From: CAWCBH01 sp963793785
GTDB lineage: Bacteria; Actinomycetota; Thermoleophilia; Solirubrobacterales; 70-9
Length of the DNA: 64,000 nucleotides
Assembly (NCBI GenBank): GCA_963793785.1
Contig: CAWCBH010000003.1
Coordinates: 62,001 to 126,000, forward strand
Reading direction: 5' to 3'
A program made the position numbers and the translations under genes. The number at the start of each line of letters is the position of its first letter. Position 1 is the stretch's first letter. Below the pieces are notes generated by a model that was given only the letters and a program-made list of their open reading frames with translations, had not been told where the DNA came from and searched no databases. Below, in pieces: positions 21,701 to 31,267 of the stretch.

Positions 21701-23115
21701 TCAGCGAGACGTTGGTGCCCTGGAAGTCGTCGGCGGTGAGGTTGTTCTCCCGCGTCTTCGTGATCAGGTCCTCATAGGCGGAGTGAAAGCCCGAGAAGTC
21801 GAGGGTCTCGGCGCCCTTGATCGCCGGGACCATCAGGCTGCGTGAGCCGTCCTTGCGCTCGACGTCGACGGCGATGCCGAGGTTGACCGGGCCGTCCTCG
21901 GTGACGACCGGCTTGCCGTCCTCCTCGGCGTAGGCGTGAGCCATCACCGGCCATTCCTTGGTCGCCTGCACGATCGCCCAGGCGACCAGGTGGGTGAAGG
22001 AGACCTTCATCCCCCGCTCCTTGAGGACGCCGTTGAGCGCCTTGCGCTTGGCGTCGAGGGTGTCGACCCCGATCGTCCGGAACGAGGTCGCGGTCGGGAT
22101 CGCGCGACTCTCGTTCATCGCCTTGGCGAGCATCGCCGCCGGCCCGCGCAGCGGCTTCGTGCCGGCGGGGGCGCTCGGAGCCGCCGCGCCGCCCTTCCCG
22201 TCCGCCGCGGCGAGCACGTCCTCCTTGGTCACCTTGCCGCCGGCGCCGGAGCCGTTGACCTTGCTGACGTCGACCCCGCGCTCGGCGGCGATGCGGCGGG
22301 CGACGGGGGTAGCCCGTCCGCCGTTCCCCTCGGCGGCTGGGGCCCTCGGCTCTGCCGCCTCGGGCTGTTCAGACTTCGAGGCGGCCTTTGCGGCGCCCTC
22401 GCCAGGCTTGATCTCCGCCAAGGGCGCGCCGACCTTGACCTCGTCGTCGACCTCGACCAGAAGCTTGCTGATCGTGCCGCTGGCGGGCGCGGGCACCTCG
22501 GCGTCGACCTTGTCGGTCGAGACCTCGACCACCGTGTCGCCCTCGGAGACCGTGTCGCCCTCGGAGACGTGCCATTCGAGCACCGTTCCCTCGGTCACCG
22601 ACTCGCCCATCTCCGGCATCACGATCTGCAGCGCTCCCTCGGCGGTGGTCTCGCCGGCGCTGACGCTGGCGTCGTCGGTGGTGGCGGGGCCGCCATCCTG
22701 GCCGCGTCCGCCGCTTCGCCCGAGGGAGTCGCCGTCCGTTTCTGATTCCTCGGCGGCGACCGAGGGCGGCGATTCGGCCTGAAGGTTCGTCGGCCGCGCC
22801 CGGACGCGAAGCGGAGGACGCGGCCGTTGATTCCTCGCTCGAACGTCCGGCCGCACCATCGCCACTTCCCGGTTCCAGCTCGGCCAGTGGCGCGCCGACC
22901 TTGACCTCGTCGTCGACCTCGACCAGCAGCTTGCTGATCGTGCCGCTGGCGGGCGCGGGGACCTCGGCGTCGACCTTGTCGGTCGAGACCTCGACCACGG
23001 TGTCGCCCTCCTCGACGAAATCCCCCTCGGAGACGTGCCATTCGAGCACCGTCCCCTCGCTGACCGACTCGCCCATCGCCGGCATCTCGATCTGGACCGT
23101 GGCCGTCTGCGCCAT
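18714..23115 (-). CDS. kgd: Multifunctional 2-oxoglutarate dehydrogenase (E2-E1 fusion, Kgd) with two lipoyl domains; one frameshift
   Basis: About 1466 residues catalysing oxidative decarboxylation of 2-oxoglutarate in the TCA cycle. Domains in order: lipoyl 1 (about 1-80, lipoyl Lys47 in STDKVDAE); an Ala/Pro/Ser-rich linker; lipoyl 2 (about 163-240, same DKV motif); peripheral-subunit-binding domain (about 268-305, ATPVARRIAAERGVD); E2 acyltransferase domain (about 325-548, TYDHRIIQGAESG); E1 TPP-dependent dehydrogenase (about 590-1466, GMAHRGRLSVLAHT and GDAAFPGQGVVAETFN). The mycobacterial Kgd lacks lipoyl and binding domains, so this is an unusually complete fusion. One inserted base in the linker near 22775-22800 splits it. 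ATG at 23115. The stop overlaps the DUF3817 gene. Confidence 0.92.
22423..22628 (-). repeat. Intragenic direct repeat encoding lipoyl domain 2
   Basis: A 206-bp unit matching 22889-23094 with no gaps and about 15 mismatches by my count, half of them in one short patch. It encodes most of lipoyl domain 2 of Kgd. Such similarity at synonymous sites points to recent duplication or gene conversion. Confidence 0.8.
22889..23094 (-). repeat. Intragenic direct repeat encoding lipoyl domain 1
   Basis: First copy (in the gene's direction) of the 206-bp lipoyl repeat, encoding most of lipoyl domain 1. Its partner is 22423-22628. The main difference is FVEEGDT here versus TVSEGDT in copy 2. Confidence 0.8.
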
Positions 23116-23171
23116 CCCTACCTGAGTCTATGCCACGTCCGAAGGCCGCAAAACCCGTTGGGAGCGGGGAT

Positions 23172-23471
23172 TCAGCCCGGTAGCCGGGCGACCATGTAGG
23201 CCTCGTTGGCGACCGTGTCGAAGACGTCGCGGACGAGGAAGGCGCGGGCGCGGTCGCTGTGGCCGCAGAACCCGCACTGCAGCCGACGGGAGGCGGGGAC
23301 GCTGTCGGCGATCACGACCGGCGCCGCGCAGCCGGGGCAGACCAGCGCGCCGTGCGCGACGACCTCGATTCCCTGCCTTGCTACCCGCCATTCCTCGGCG
23401 ATCTCGGAGGCGCGGGCCTTGCGCTCGCCGGGCAGCGGCTGGTGCGCGAAGGGATCGAGGTGAAGGGCCAT
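23172..23471 (-). CDS. Small zinc-ribbon protein, unknown function
   Basis: A 99-residue protein with two Cys pairs, CPGC and CGFCG, about 25 residues apart in its middle, forming a probable zinc ribbon. Before them is a charged helical region (GERKARASEIAEEWRVARQG). After them is SDRARAFLVRDVFDTVANEAYMV. No enzyme motif is visible. It lies 56 bp upstream of kgd on the same strand and 23 bp from the divergent acyl-CoA reductase fusion. Conserved small zinc-ribbon proteins of this kind are common in Thermoleophilia but uncharacterised. Confidence 0.6.
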   Translation of the reverse strand: MALHLDPFAHQPLPGERKARASEIAEEWRVARQGIEVVAHGALVCPGCAAPVVIADSVPASRRLQCGFCGHSDRARAFLVRDVFDTVANEAYMVARLPG

Positions 23472-23494
23472 CGAGCAAAGTGTAGGGTCGGAGC

Positions 23495-25618
23495 ATGAAC
23501 TACTTCGTCACCGGCGCGACCGGTTTCATCGGCCGCCATCTGGTCGAGCTGCTGCTGCGACGTGAGGGCACCGTCTACGTGCTCGTGCGCGAGGGCTCGC
23601 GCGGGCGCCTGGAGGAGCTGCGCAACAGCTGGGGCGTCGGCGAGGACCGCGTCGTCAGCGTCGTCGGGGACCTCTCCCAGCCCCGGCTCGGGGTCCGCGA
23701 GGAGGACCTGGCGCGGCTTGGAGGCAACGTCGAGCACTTCTTCCACCTCGCCGCGATCTACGACATGACCGCCGACGCCGAGAGCCAGCAGGTGGCCAAC
23801 ATCGCAGGCACCCGGCACGCGGTCGAGCTGGCCGAGCAGATCGAGGCGGGCCATTTCCACATGGTCAGCTCGATCGCCGCCGCCGGCCTCTACAAGGGGA
23901 CCTGGCGCGAGGACATGTTCGACGAGGCCGAGGACCTCGACACCCATCCTTACTTCCGCACCAAGCACGACTCCGAGCGGGTCGTGCGGGAGGAGTGCTC
24001 GCGCCCGTGGCGGGTCTACCGGCCCGGCATCGTGGTCGGCGACTCCGAGACCGGCGAGATGGACAAGGTCGACGGCCCCTACTACTTCTTCAAGCTGATC
24101 CGGCGGATCCGCGGCGCCGTGCCCCAGTGGATGCCGATGCTGGGGGTCGAGGGGCGCGAGATCAACCTCGTCCCGGTCGATTACGTGGCCCGGGCGATGG
24201 ACCACATCGCTCACAAGGAGGGGCTCGACGGACGGGCCTTCCACCTCACCGATCCCAACCCGCCCAGCGCCGGCGAGGTGATCGACATCTTCGCTCGCGC
24301 CGCCAACGCGCCGGAGTCGTCGGTGCGGCTCCCGCCGGGCGCCGTCGACCTGGCCGAGCCGCTGCTGCGCCTCGGCCTCAGGATTGCGCCCCTGGCCGAC
24401 ACGCTGGCCGATCGCGTCCTCGCCGATTTCGGGATCCCGCGCTCGGTGCTGACCTACGTCAACTACCCGACCCACTTCGATTCCCGCCAGGCGCAGGCAG
24501 CGCTCGCCGACAGCGACATCCGGGTGCCGCCCCTCAACGCCTACGCGGACAAGCTCTGGGACTACTGGGAGCGCCGGCTCGACCCGGACCTGTTCAGCGA
24601 CCGGACCCTGGTCGGGGCGGTCCGCGGCCGCCGCGGCCTGGTCAGCGGACCGACTCAGATTCTCGAGCAGCAGGTCCCCGACGAGATGCTGCGGCTGGGG
24701 AGGAGGGTGCGGGGGGCGGTTTCGCTGGAGAAGTCGGTGCGCGGCCGCGTGGTCATGGTCACCGGAGCCTCCTCGGGTATCGGGCGATCGGCGGCGCTGA
24801 AGATCGCCGACGCCGGCGGCATCGTGTTGCTGGTCGCCCGCACGCCGGAGAAGCTGGAGGCGACCCGGGAGCAAATCGCGGCGGGAGGCGGCGAAGCCCA
24901 TGTCTACCCCTGCGACCTCTCCGACATGGACGACCTGGACCGGATGGCCGACGCGGTCCTCGCCGAGCACGGCCACGTCGACGTGCTGGTCAACAACGCG
25001 GGCCGCTCGATCCGCCGCTCGATAGCGCTCTCCTATGACCGCTTCCACGACTTCGAGCGGACGATGCAGCTCAACTACTTCGGGGCGGTGAAGCTGATCC
25101 TGAAGCTGCTGCCGGTGATGCGGGAGCGCAAGACGGGGCAGATCGTCAACGTCAGCTCGATCGGCGTGCAGACGAACACGCCGCGCTTCTCGGCCTACGT
25201 CGCCTCGAAGGCGGCCCTGGACGCCTTCTCGCGCTGCATCGCCTCGGAGATCGTCGACGACGGGGTCCACATCACGACGATCCACATGCCGCTGGTGCGG
25301 ACGCCGATGATCAATCCGACGAAGATGTACGACCGCTTCCCGACCCTCACGCCCGAGCGCGCCGCCGACTTGATCTGCGAGGCGATCATCCACCGGCCGA
25401 AGCGGATCGCGACGCCGCTGGGGACGCTGGGCCAGCTGCTCTACGCGATCAACCCACGCTCGATGGACTACATCCTCAACAGCGCCTACAAGCTGTTTCC
25501 GGATTCCGGCGCAGCCAAGGGGGAGGCACGCCCGGCCACGGCGAAGCCGCCCGCGGCCGAGCAGGCTTCCAACGAGCAGGTCGCATTCGCCTACCTGATG
25601 CGGGGAATCCACTGGTAG
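23495..25618 (+). CDS. Fatty acyl-CoA reductase/SDR fusion (AcrA1-like)
   Basis: A two-domain oxidoreductase of 707 residues. The N-terminal half (about 1-370) is an extended SDR of the NAD-binding-4/thioester-reductase type: TGATGFIGRHLVELL, FHLAAIYDMT, YFRTKHDSE. The C-terminal half (about 410-650) is a classical SDR: VTGASSGIGRSAA, NNAGRSIRRS, Ser in NVSSIGV, Tyr-Lys in YVASKAALD. The same order occurs in mycobacterial AcrA1 (Rv3391), described as an acyl-CoA reductase, so reduction of fatty acyl-CoA to aldehyde or alcohol is the likely role. Its stop lies at the very start of the next gene, an alkyl-DHAP-synthase-like enzyme, which could use its fatty-alcohol product. Confidence 0.85.
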   Translation: MNYFVTGATGFIGRHLVELLLRREGTVYVLVREGSRGRLEELRNSWGVGEDRVVSVVGDLSQPRLGVREEDLARLGGNVEHFFHLAAIYDMTADAESQQVANIAGTRHAVELAEQIEAGHFHMVSSIAAAGLYKGTWREDMFDEAEDLDTHPYFRTKHDSERVVREECSRPWRVYRPGIVVGDSETGEMDKVDGPYYFFKLIRRIRGAVPQWMPMLGVEGREINLVPVDYVARAMDHIAHKEGLDGRAFHLTDPNPPSAGEVIDIFARAANAPESSVRLPPGAVDLAEPLLRLGLRIAPLADTLADRVLADFGIPRSVLTYVNYPTHFDSRQAQAALADSDIRVPPLNAYADKLWDYWERRLDPDLFSDRTLVGAVRGRRGLVSGPTQILEQQVPDEMLRLGRRVRGAVSLEKSVRGRVVMVTGASSGIGRSAALKIADAGGIVLLVARTPEKLEATREQIAAGGGEAHVYPCDLSDMDDLDRMADAVLAEHGHVDVLVNNAGRSIRRSIALSYDRFHDFERTMQLNYFGAVKLILKLLPVMRERKTGQIVNVSSIGVQTNTPRFSAYVASKAALDAFSRCIASEIVDDGVHITTIHMPLVRTPMINPTKMYDRFPTLTPERAADLICEAIIHRPKRIATPLGTLGQLLYAINPRSMDYILNSAYKLFPDSGAAKGEARPATAKPPAAEQASNEQVAFAYLMRGIHW

Positions 25619-27232
25619 AAGCCGGATCCGCGGCCCCCCGCCGCAAGAAGCACTGGGGTTGGGGCTGGGAGGACCAGCAGCCGTCGCGGTCGGATCTCGA
25701 GCAGGCAGCGAAGGAGATACGGGAGCGACTCGGCTTCGGCGGCGAGGTGGCGGAGCCGGTGGCTGCCGACGCGGTCGAGCTGCGCCCCTCGCGGCTGCGG
25801 GCGCCCAGCTCACTCGAGGGGCTGCTGACCGACGATCGCCACGAACGGCTCTGCCACGCGCTGGGCAAGGCCTACCGCGACGTCGTGCGTGGCTTTCGCG
25901 GCGAGTTCGAGAACCCGCCCGACCTGGTCGCCCTGCCCGGCGATCGCTCCGAGGTCGAGGCCGTGCTCGCGTACTGCGAGGAGGAGGGGGCCGCTGCGAT
26001 CCCGTTCGGGGGCGGCACCAGCGTCGTCGGCGGCGTCGAGCCGCGGCTCGGCGATCGTCCCGCGGTCTCGATCGACCTGCGGCGACTCGACCGGGTCCTG
26101 GAGATCGACGACACCTCGCTCGCCGCCCGGGTCGAGGCGGGAGCCAGCGGGCCCGCGGCTCGAGGAGCAGCTTCGCGAGCGCGGGTTGACGCTGCGCCAC
26201 TTCCCCCAGTCGTTTGAGTACTCGACCCTGGGTGGCTGGATCGCGACCCGGGCCGGCGGTCACTTCGCGACCCTCTACACGCACATCGACGACCTCGTGG
26301 AGTCGGTGGAGGCGGTTACGCCGCGCGGGATCTGGACCAGCCGCCGGCTGCCCGGATCCGGCGCCGGGCCCTCGCCCGACCGGGCGCTGATCGGCTCCGA
26401 GGGGATCCTCGGGGTGATCACCGAGGCCTGGGTGCGGGTGCGCCCGCGGCCCGAGCACAAGCTCTCCTGCGGGGTCGAGTTCGACGACTTCCTCGCCGGA
26501 GCCAGGGCCGTGCGCGAGCTGTCGCAGTCGGGGCTTCATCCCGCCAACTGCCGCCTTCTGGACGCACTGGAGGCGAGTACGACGGGGGCGGGGAGCGGCG
26601 ATGCGGCGCTGCTCGTGCTCGGTTTCGAGTCGGCGCAGCACCCGGTCGACCACTGGATGGACCTGGCCGTCGAGATCGCCCGGGAGCACGGCGGGCGGCC
26701 CGGTGAGGTACGGGGTAAGTCCAGCGACGGAGACGCGGTCTCGTCCTGGCGCTCGGCCTTCCTCGGCGCGCCCTACCTGCGCGACACCTTCGTCGCCTGC
26801 GGGGTTCTCAGCGATACCTTCGAAACGGCGATCACCTGGGATCGGTTCGAGGATTTCCATGCCGCGGCGATGGAGGCGGCGCGAGCCAAGGTCGCCGAGG
26901 TCTCGGGCGCTCCCGCCGATGGCGAGGGCGCGCCGCGGGTCAGCTGCCGCTTCACCCACGTCTACCCCGATGGCCCGGCGCCGTACTTCACGATTCTTGC
27001 CCCCGCCGTGCGCGGTGGCGAGATCGAGCAATGGGACGAGATCAAGGCGGCGGCGTCGGAGGCGGTGATCGAGGGCGGCGGGACGATCACCCACCACCAC
27101 GCGGTCGGCCGCGACCATCGGCCCTGGTATGACCGCCAGCGCCCGGACCCTTTCGCCGCCGGGCTGCGGGCCGCGAAGGCCGAGCTCGACCCGGCGGCAA
27201 TCCTCAACCCCGGGGTGCTGATCGACCCATAG
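25612..27232 (+). CDS. FAD-linked oxidase, alkyl-dihydroxyacetonephosphate synthase-like (one frameshift)
   Basis: A VAO/PCMH-type flavoenzyme of about 540 residues. FAD domain: the PP-loop IPFGGGTSVVGGVEP, then LIGSEGILGVIT. Cap domain: LRDTFVACGVLSDTFETA and the His triplet THHHAVGRDHRPWY, which in AGPS forms part of the active site. AGPS swaps the acyl chain of acyl-DHAP for a fatty alcohol to make ether lipids. The frame breaks near 26150, where one inserted C separates VEAGASG from PRLEEQLRERG. The conserved N-terminus (KKHWGWGWEDQQPS) has no ATG/GTG/TTG before it, so the start is either CTG 25612 or lost by another indel. Confidence 0.8.
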
Positions 27233-27305
27233 CGGCTGCGGCCGCCGCTACCCTTCTCGCCACCGTTTTCGGCTGCGGCAAGCCGTCGTCGCTGCCGCCT
27301 CTCCG

Positions 27306-28271
27306 ATGGAGTCCATCACCGAGGAACATCCCACCGTCGCCCATGGCGACGGCGACGCCGAGCGGCTGACCGAGCCGACCGAGGCGCTGCCGCCGCGTCG
27401 GTCGCCGCTGCGCGCGGCGATCAAGACCGGCCGTCCCCACGAGTGGATCAAGAACGTCCTCGTCTTCGCCGGGGTCCTCTTCTCGGGCAAGTTCGACCAG
27501 TCGGGCGCCCTGGTCGACGCGACTCTCGCCTTCATCGCCTTTTGCGGGATCTCCAGCGCCGGCTACTTCGTCAACGACCTGATCGACGTCGAGCTCGATC
27601 GCCAGCACCCGAAGAAGCGCTTCCGTCCGATCGCCGCCGGGGAGCTGTCCGAGCGCAGCGCGGTGATCATCGCCGTGGCGCTGGCGATCGGCGCGATCGG
27701 CCTCGCCTTCGCGACCGTCAACTGGGCGGTCGGCCTGATGGTGGTCGGATACGGCGTCGCCCAGGTCGCCTACAGCTTCGGGCTCAAGCAGATCGTGATC
27801 GTCGACGTGATGACCCTCGCCGGCCTCTTCATCCTCCGCGTGATCGCCGGCGCCGAAGCGGTCGACGCCCAGGCGTCGGAGTGGCTGATCCTCTGCACCG
27901 GCATGCTGGCCTCGTTCCTCGGCTTCACCAAGCGCCGCCAGGAGGCGGTGTCGGAGCTGCATCAGGGGACCAGCAGCCGGCCGGTGCTGGAGCACTACTC
28001 GCTGCCGTTCCTCGACCAGATGGTCTCGCTGGTGACCACCGGGACGGTGATCACCTACGCGATCTACACCGTCAACTCGCCGCTGATCGGCTCCGAGATG
28101 ATGCTGACGATCCCGCCGGTGGTCTACGGCATCTTCCGCTACCTGTACCTGATCTACGACCGCTCCGACGATCGCTCCACCGCAGCGATCGTCGCCGAGG
28201 ACACGGGGATGATCGCCGCCGGGGCGGTCTTCGCGCTGACGGCGTTCCTGCTGCTGTACGCGTTCAACTGA
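27306..28271 (+). CDS. UbiA-family prenyltransferase, decaprenyl-phosphate phosphoribosyltransferase-like
   Basis: An integral membrane enzyme of 321 residues with about eight or nine helices. The first Asp-rich motif NDLIDVELDRQHPKKRFRPI matches DPPR synthase (Rv3806c type). That enzyme moves 5-phosphoribose from PRPP to a polyprenyl phosphate, the first step toward decaprenyl-phospho-arabinose in mycobacteria. The second motif, YDRSDDRS, lies near the C-terminus. A soluble acidic N-terminus of about 40 residues precedes helix 1 (RPHEWIKNVLVFAGVLFSG). It is followed by a strong hairpin terminator. Whether this organism makes arabinan is unknown. Confidence 0.82.
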   Translation: MESITEEHPTVAHGDGDAERLTEPTEALPPRRSPLRAAIKTGRPHEWIKNVLVFAGVLFSGKFDQSGALVDATLAFIAFCGISSAGYFVNDLIDVELDRQHPKKRFRPIAAGELSERSAVIIAVALAIGAIGLAFATVNWAVGLMVVGYGVAQVAYSFGLKQIVIVDVMTLAGLFILRVIAGAEAVDAQASEWLILCTGMLASFLGFTKRRQEAVSELHQGTSSRPVLEHYSLPFLDQMVSLVTTGTVITYAIYTVNSPLIGSEMMLTIPPVVYGIFRYLYLIYDRSDDRSTAAIVAEDTGMIAAGAVFALTAFLLLYAFN

Positions 28272-28297
28272 GGTGCGCCGGGCCACGGCGCACCTCA
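28269..28297 (+). terminator. Terminator hairpin overlapping the ubiA-like stop codon
   Basis: A perfect 11-bp stem, TGAGGTGCGCC/GGCGCACCTCA, with a 7-base loop. The first three bases are the stop codon of the UbiA-like gene. No U-run follows. Confidence 0.65.
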
Positions 28298-28354
28298 GAA
28301 GATGGCACCGAGCTCGCGGCCTGCCAGGTCTCGGACCGGGTGACCGCAGCCGAT

Positions 28355-28397
28355 CTGTGTCCCGCTGCCCCCGCATAGGGACGGAAACGGGACACAG
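28355..28397. repeat. REP-like palindrome between convergent genes
   Basis: Perfect 10-bp arms CTGTGTCCCG/CGGGACACAG separated by 23 bases, in the 153-bp space between two convergent genes and 57 bp after the hairpin terminator. The GTGTCCC/GGGACAC arms resemble short extragenic palindromes dispersed in bacterial genomes. It could also act as a bidirectional terminator. Confidence 0.45.
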
Positions 28398-28424
28398 TTC
28401 AGGCGGCGTGGGTCCGCTCGGCGC

Positions 28425-28736
28425 TCAGTCCGGCTGGATTTCGAGGTCCGACGCCAGCTGAACCTTGCCGTCGCGGAGGTACTGGACGTCGACCGTCTCG
28501 TTCTTTCGGTAGGTGCCGAACAGGCCCAGGTACATCGCCAGCCAGCGACCGGCGCCGACCCGCTCCTTGACGATCGAGCGGGTGAAGACGATCTCCCCCG
28601 CGCGCAGGTGGTAGTCGCGACCCTCGGACTGCTCGATCCCGTTCACGAAAACCGTGAAAGGGGGGCCGGCGCCGGCCGGCAGTCTGACCCGGCGCCCGAC
28701 CGCCTCGCTTCCCTTCGGCACCTCCTCGGCGCTCAC
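28425..28736 (-). CDS. Conserved hypothetical protein (gltA operon, third gene)
   Basis: A 103-residue soluble protein with no recognised domain. Visible features are the strand-rich FTVFVNGIEQSEGRDYHL, EIVFTRSIVKERVGAGRW, a Trp/Leu/Phe-rich patch WLAMYLGLFGTYRKNETVD, and an acidic C-terminus. The pattern looks like a small beta-sheet protein, possibly partner-binding. Its start overlaps the stop of the 114-residue gene by 4 bp, and that gene in turn overlaps citrate synthase, so the three are likely translated together. No function is assigned. Confidence 0.65.
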   Translation of the reverse strand: MSAEEVPKGSEAVGRRVRLPAGAGPPFTVFVNGIEQSEGRDYHLRAGEIVFTRSIVKERVGAGRWLAMYLGLFGTYRKNETVDVQYLRDGKVQLASDLEIQPD

Positions 28737-29073
28737 CGGCGCAGCTCTCGCTCAAGGGCGTCGAAGGCGTCGCCCCCGCGCCGCGGCTTCAGCTCCTGGC
28801 GGCGGATCCCGCCCCGGAACGGAACCAGCCGGCCGTCCCCCATCAGGTCGACGCCGGCCGTGGGCGGTCGCAGCAGGCCTCGGCCGGAGATCTCCACCCG
28901 CGCGTGCACGCGCTGCTCGGGCTCGAAGTCGCGCAGCATCGAGACCCCCTGCAGCGGTCCCTCGCCGCGAATCTGCTCGGCCCGCTCCCTGGCCGCGGCA
29001 ATCGCCGCGGCCAGATCGTCGAACGGCGTCCGCTCGACGTCGGAACCGTGGCGGACGGTCAGCTTCCAGTCGC

Positions 29074-29077
<4 letters not shown>
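28733..29077 (-). CDS. Conserved hypothetical protein (gltA operon, second gene)
   Basis: A 114-residue soluble protein. The N-terminal half (MSDWKLTVRHGSDVERTPF, then a helix DLAAAIAAARERAEQIRG) resembles a small alpha/beta scaffold. The C-terminal half is Arg-rich with VHARVEISGRGLLRPPTAG and ends DALERELRR. No catalytic motif is seen. It has 4-bp overlaps with gltA upstream and with the 103-residue gene downstream. The tight coupling suggests a role linked to citrate synthase expression or activity, but this is only context. Confidence 0.65.
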
Positions 29078-30456
<1,379 letters not shown>

Positions 30457-30547
30457 CGCCTCTCCTGAGTCCTCGTTGATCGTTCCTTGAGGCGCCAGTA
30501 TCGCACTCGCGTTCCATCAACCGGGCGGTTTTGGAACGCTTGAGCAG

Positions 30548-31267
30548 ATGCCGACCTCCCCTCGCAAGCGACATGCCCTGGACCTCTTCGCCGAGCTACC
30601 GGCGCGCTATGACGAGCTCGGCGCCGTCCTCAGCTTCGGTCAGGACCCACGCTGGCGCCGGGCGATGGTTGCCGCCCTGGACCCAAGATCGGGCGATCGG
30701 GTCCTCGATGTGGCGACGGGTACCGGCCTCGTCGCCGAGGAGCTCCTGCGCCGCGGCTGCCGGGTCGTCGGCATCGACCAGAGCGCGGCGATGCTGGGTC
30801 GCGCTCGCGCCAAGCTCGAGCGCGACCCGGGGCTCTCGGGCCGCCTCGAGCTTCTCGAGGGCGAGGCCGAGTCGCTGCCGTTCGCAGACGCCGAGTTCGA
30901 CCACCTGACCTTCACCTACCTGTTGCGCTACGTGGACGACCCGGCGGCGACGCTGGCCGAGCTGGCGCGGGTGGTCGCGCCGGGCGGGCGGGTCGCCTGC
31001 GTCGAGTTCGGCCTCCCCAGCCGGCCTTGGCTCTGGCCCTGGCGCCTCTACACGCGGATCGGCCTGCCGGCAGCCGGACGCCTCTTCGGTCGCCATTGGT
31101 ATGAGGTCGGCCGCTTCCTCGGTCCCAGCATCGAGGGCTTCTACGCCGCCTACCCGCTCCAACTGCAGCGGCAGTTGTGGTCGGCTGCCGGCATCGGCTC
31201 GGTAACGGTGCGGCGGTTGAGCCTCGGTGGGGGAGTGGTGATCGCGGGAACGCGCGATGAACGCTGA
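30548..31267 (+). CDS. Class I SAM methyltransferase, UbiE/MenG-like (demethylmenaquinone methyltransferase)
   Basis: A 239-residue methyltransferase. SAM-binding motif I is VLDVATGTGLVAEEL, followed by the acidic loop VVGIDQSAAML and the UbiE-type regions GEAESLPFADAEFDHLT and FTYLLRYVDDP, then LARVVAPGGRVACVEFG. UbiE/MenG performs the last C-methylation of menaquinone. The C-terminal part (RLYTRIGLPAAGRLFGRHWY) agrees with the family. The start of a membrane protein gene overlaps its end by 11 bp. Menaquinone use fits the complex I operon at the right end of the window. Confidence 0.85.
   Translation: MPTSPRKRHALDLFAELPARYDELGAVLSFGQDPRWRRAMVAALDPRSGDRVLDVATGTGLVAEELLRRGCRVVGIDQSAAMLGRARAKLERDPGLSGRLELLEGEAESLPFADAEFDHLTFTYLLRYVDDPAATLAELARVVAPGGRVACVEFGLPSRPWLWPWRLYTRIGLPAAGRLFGRHWYEVGRFLGPSIEGFYAAYPLQLQRQLWSAAGIGSVTVRRLSLGGGVVIAGTRDER

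Noticed and set aside
23381..27118. A ~1245-residue open frame antisense to the acyl-CoA reductase and AGPS-like genes
   Set aside because: Its sequence mirrors the codon pattern of the real genes. It spans two genes and has no recognisable motif.
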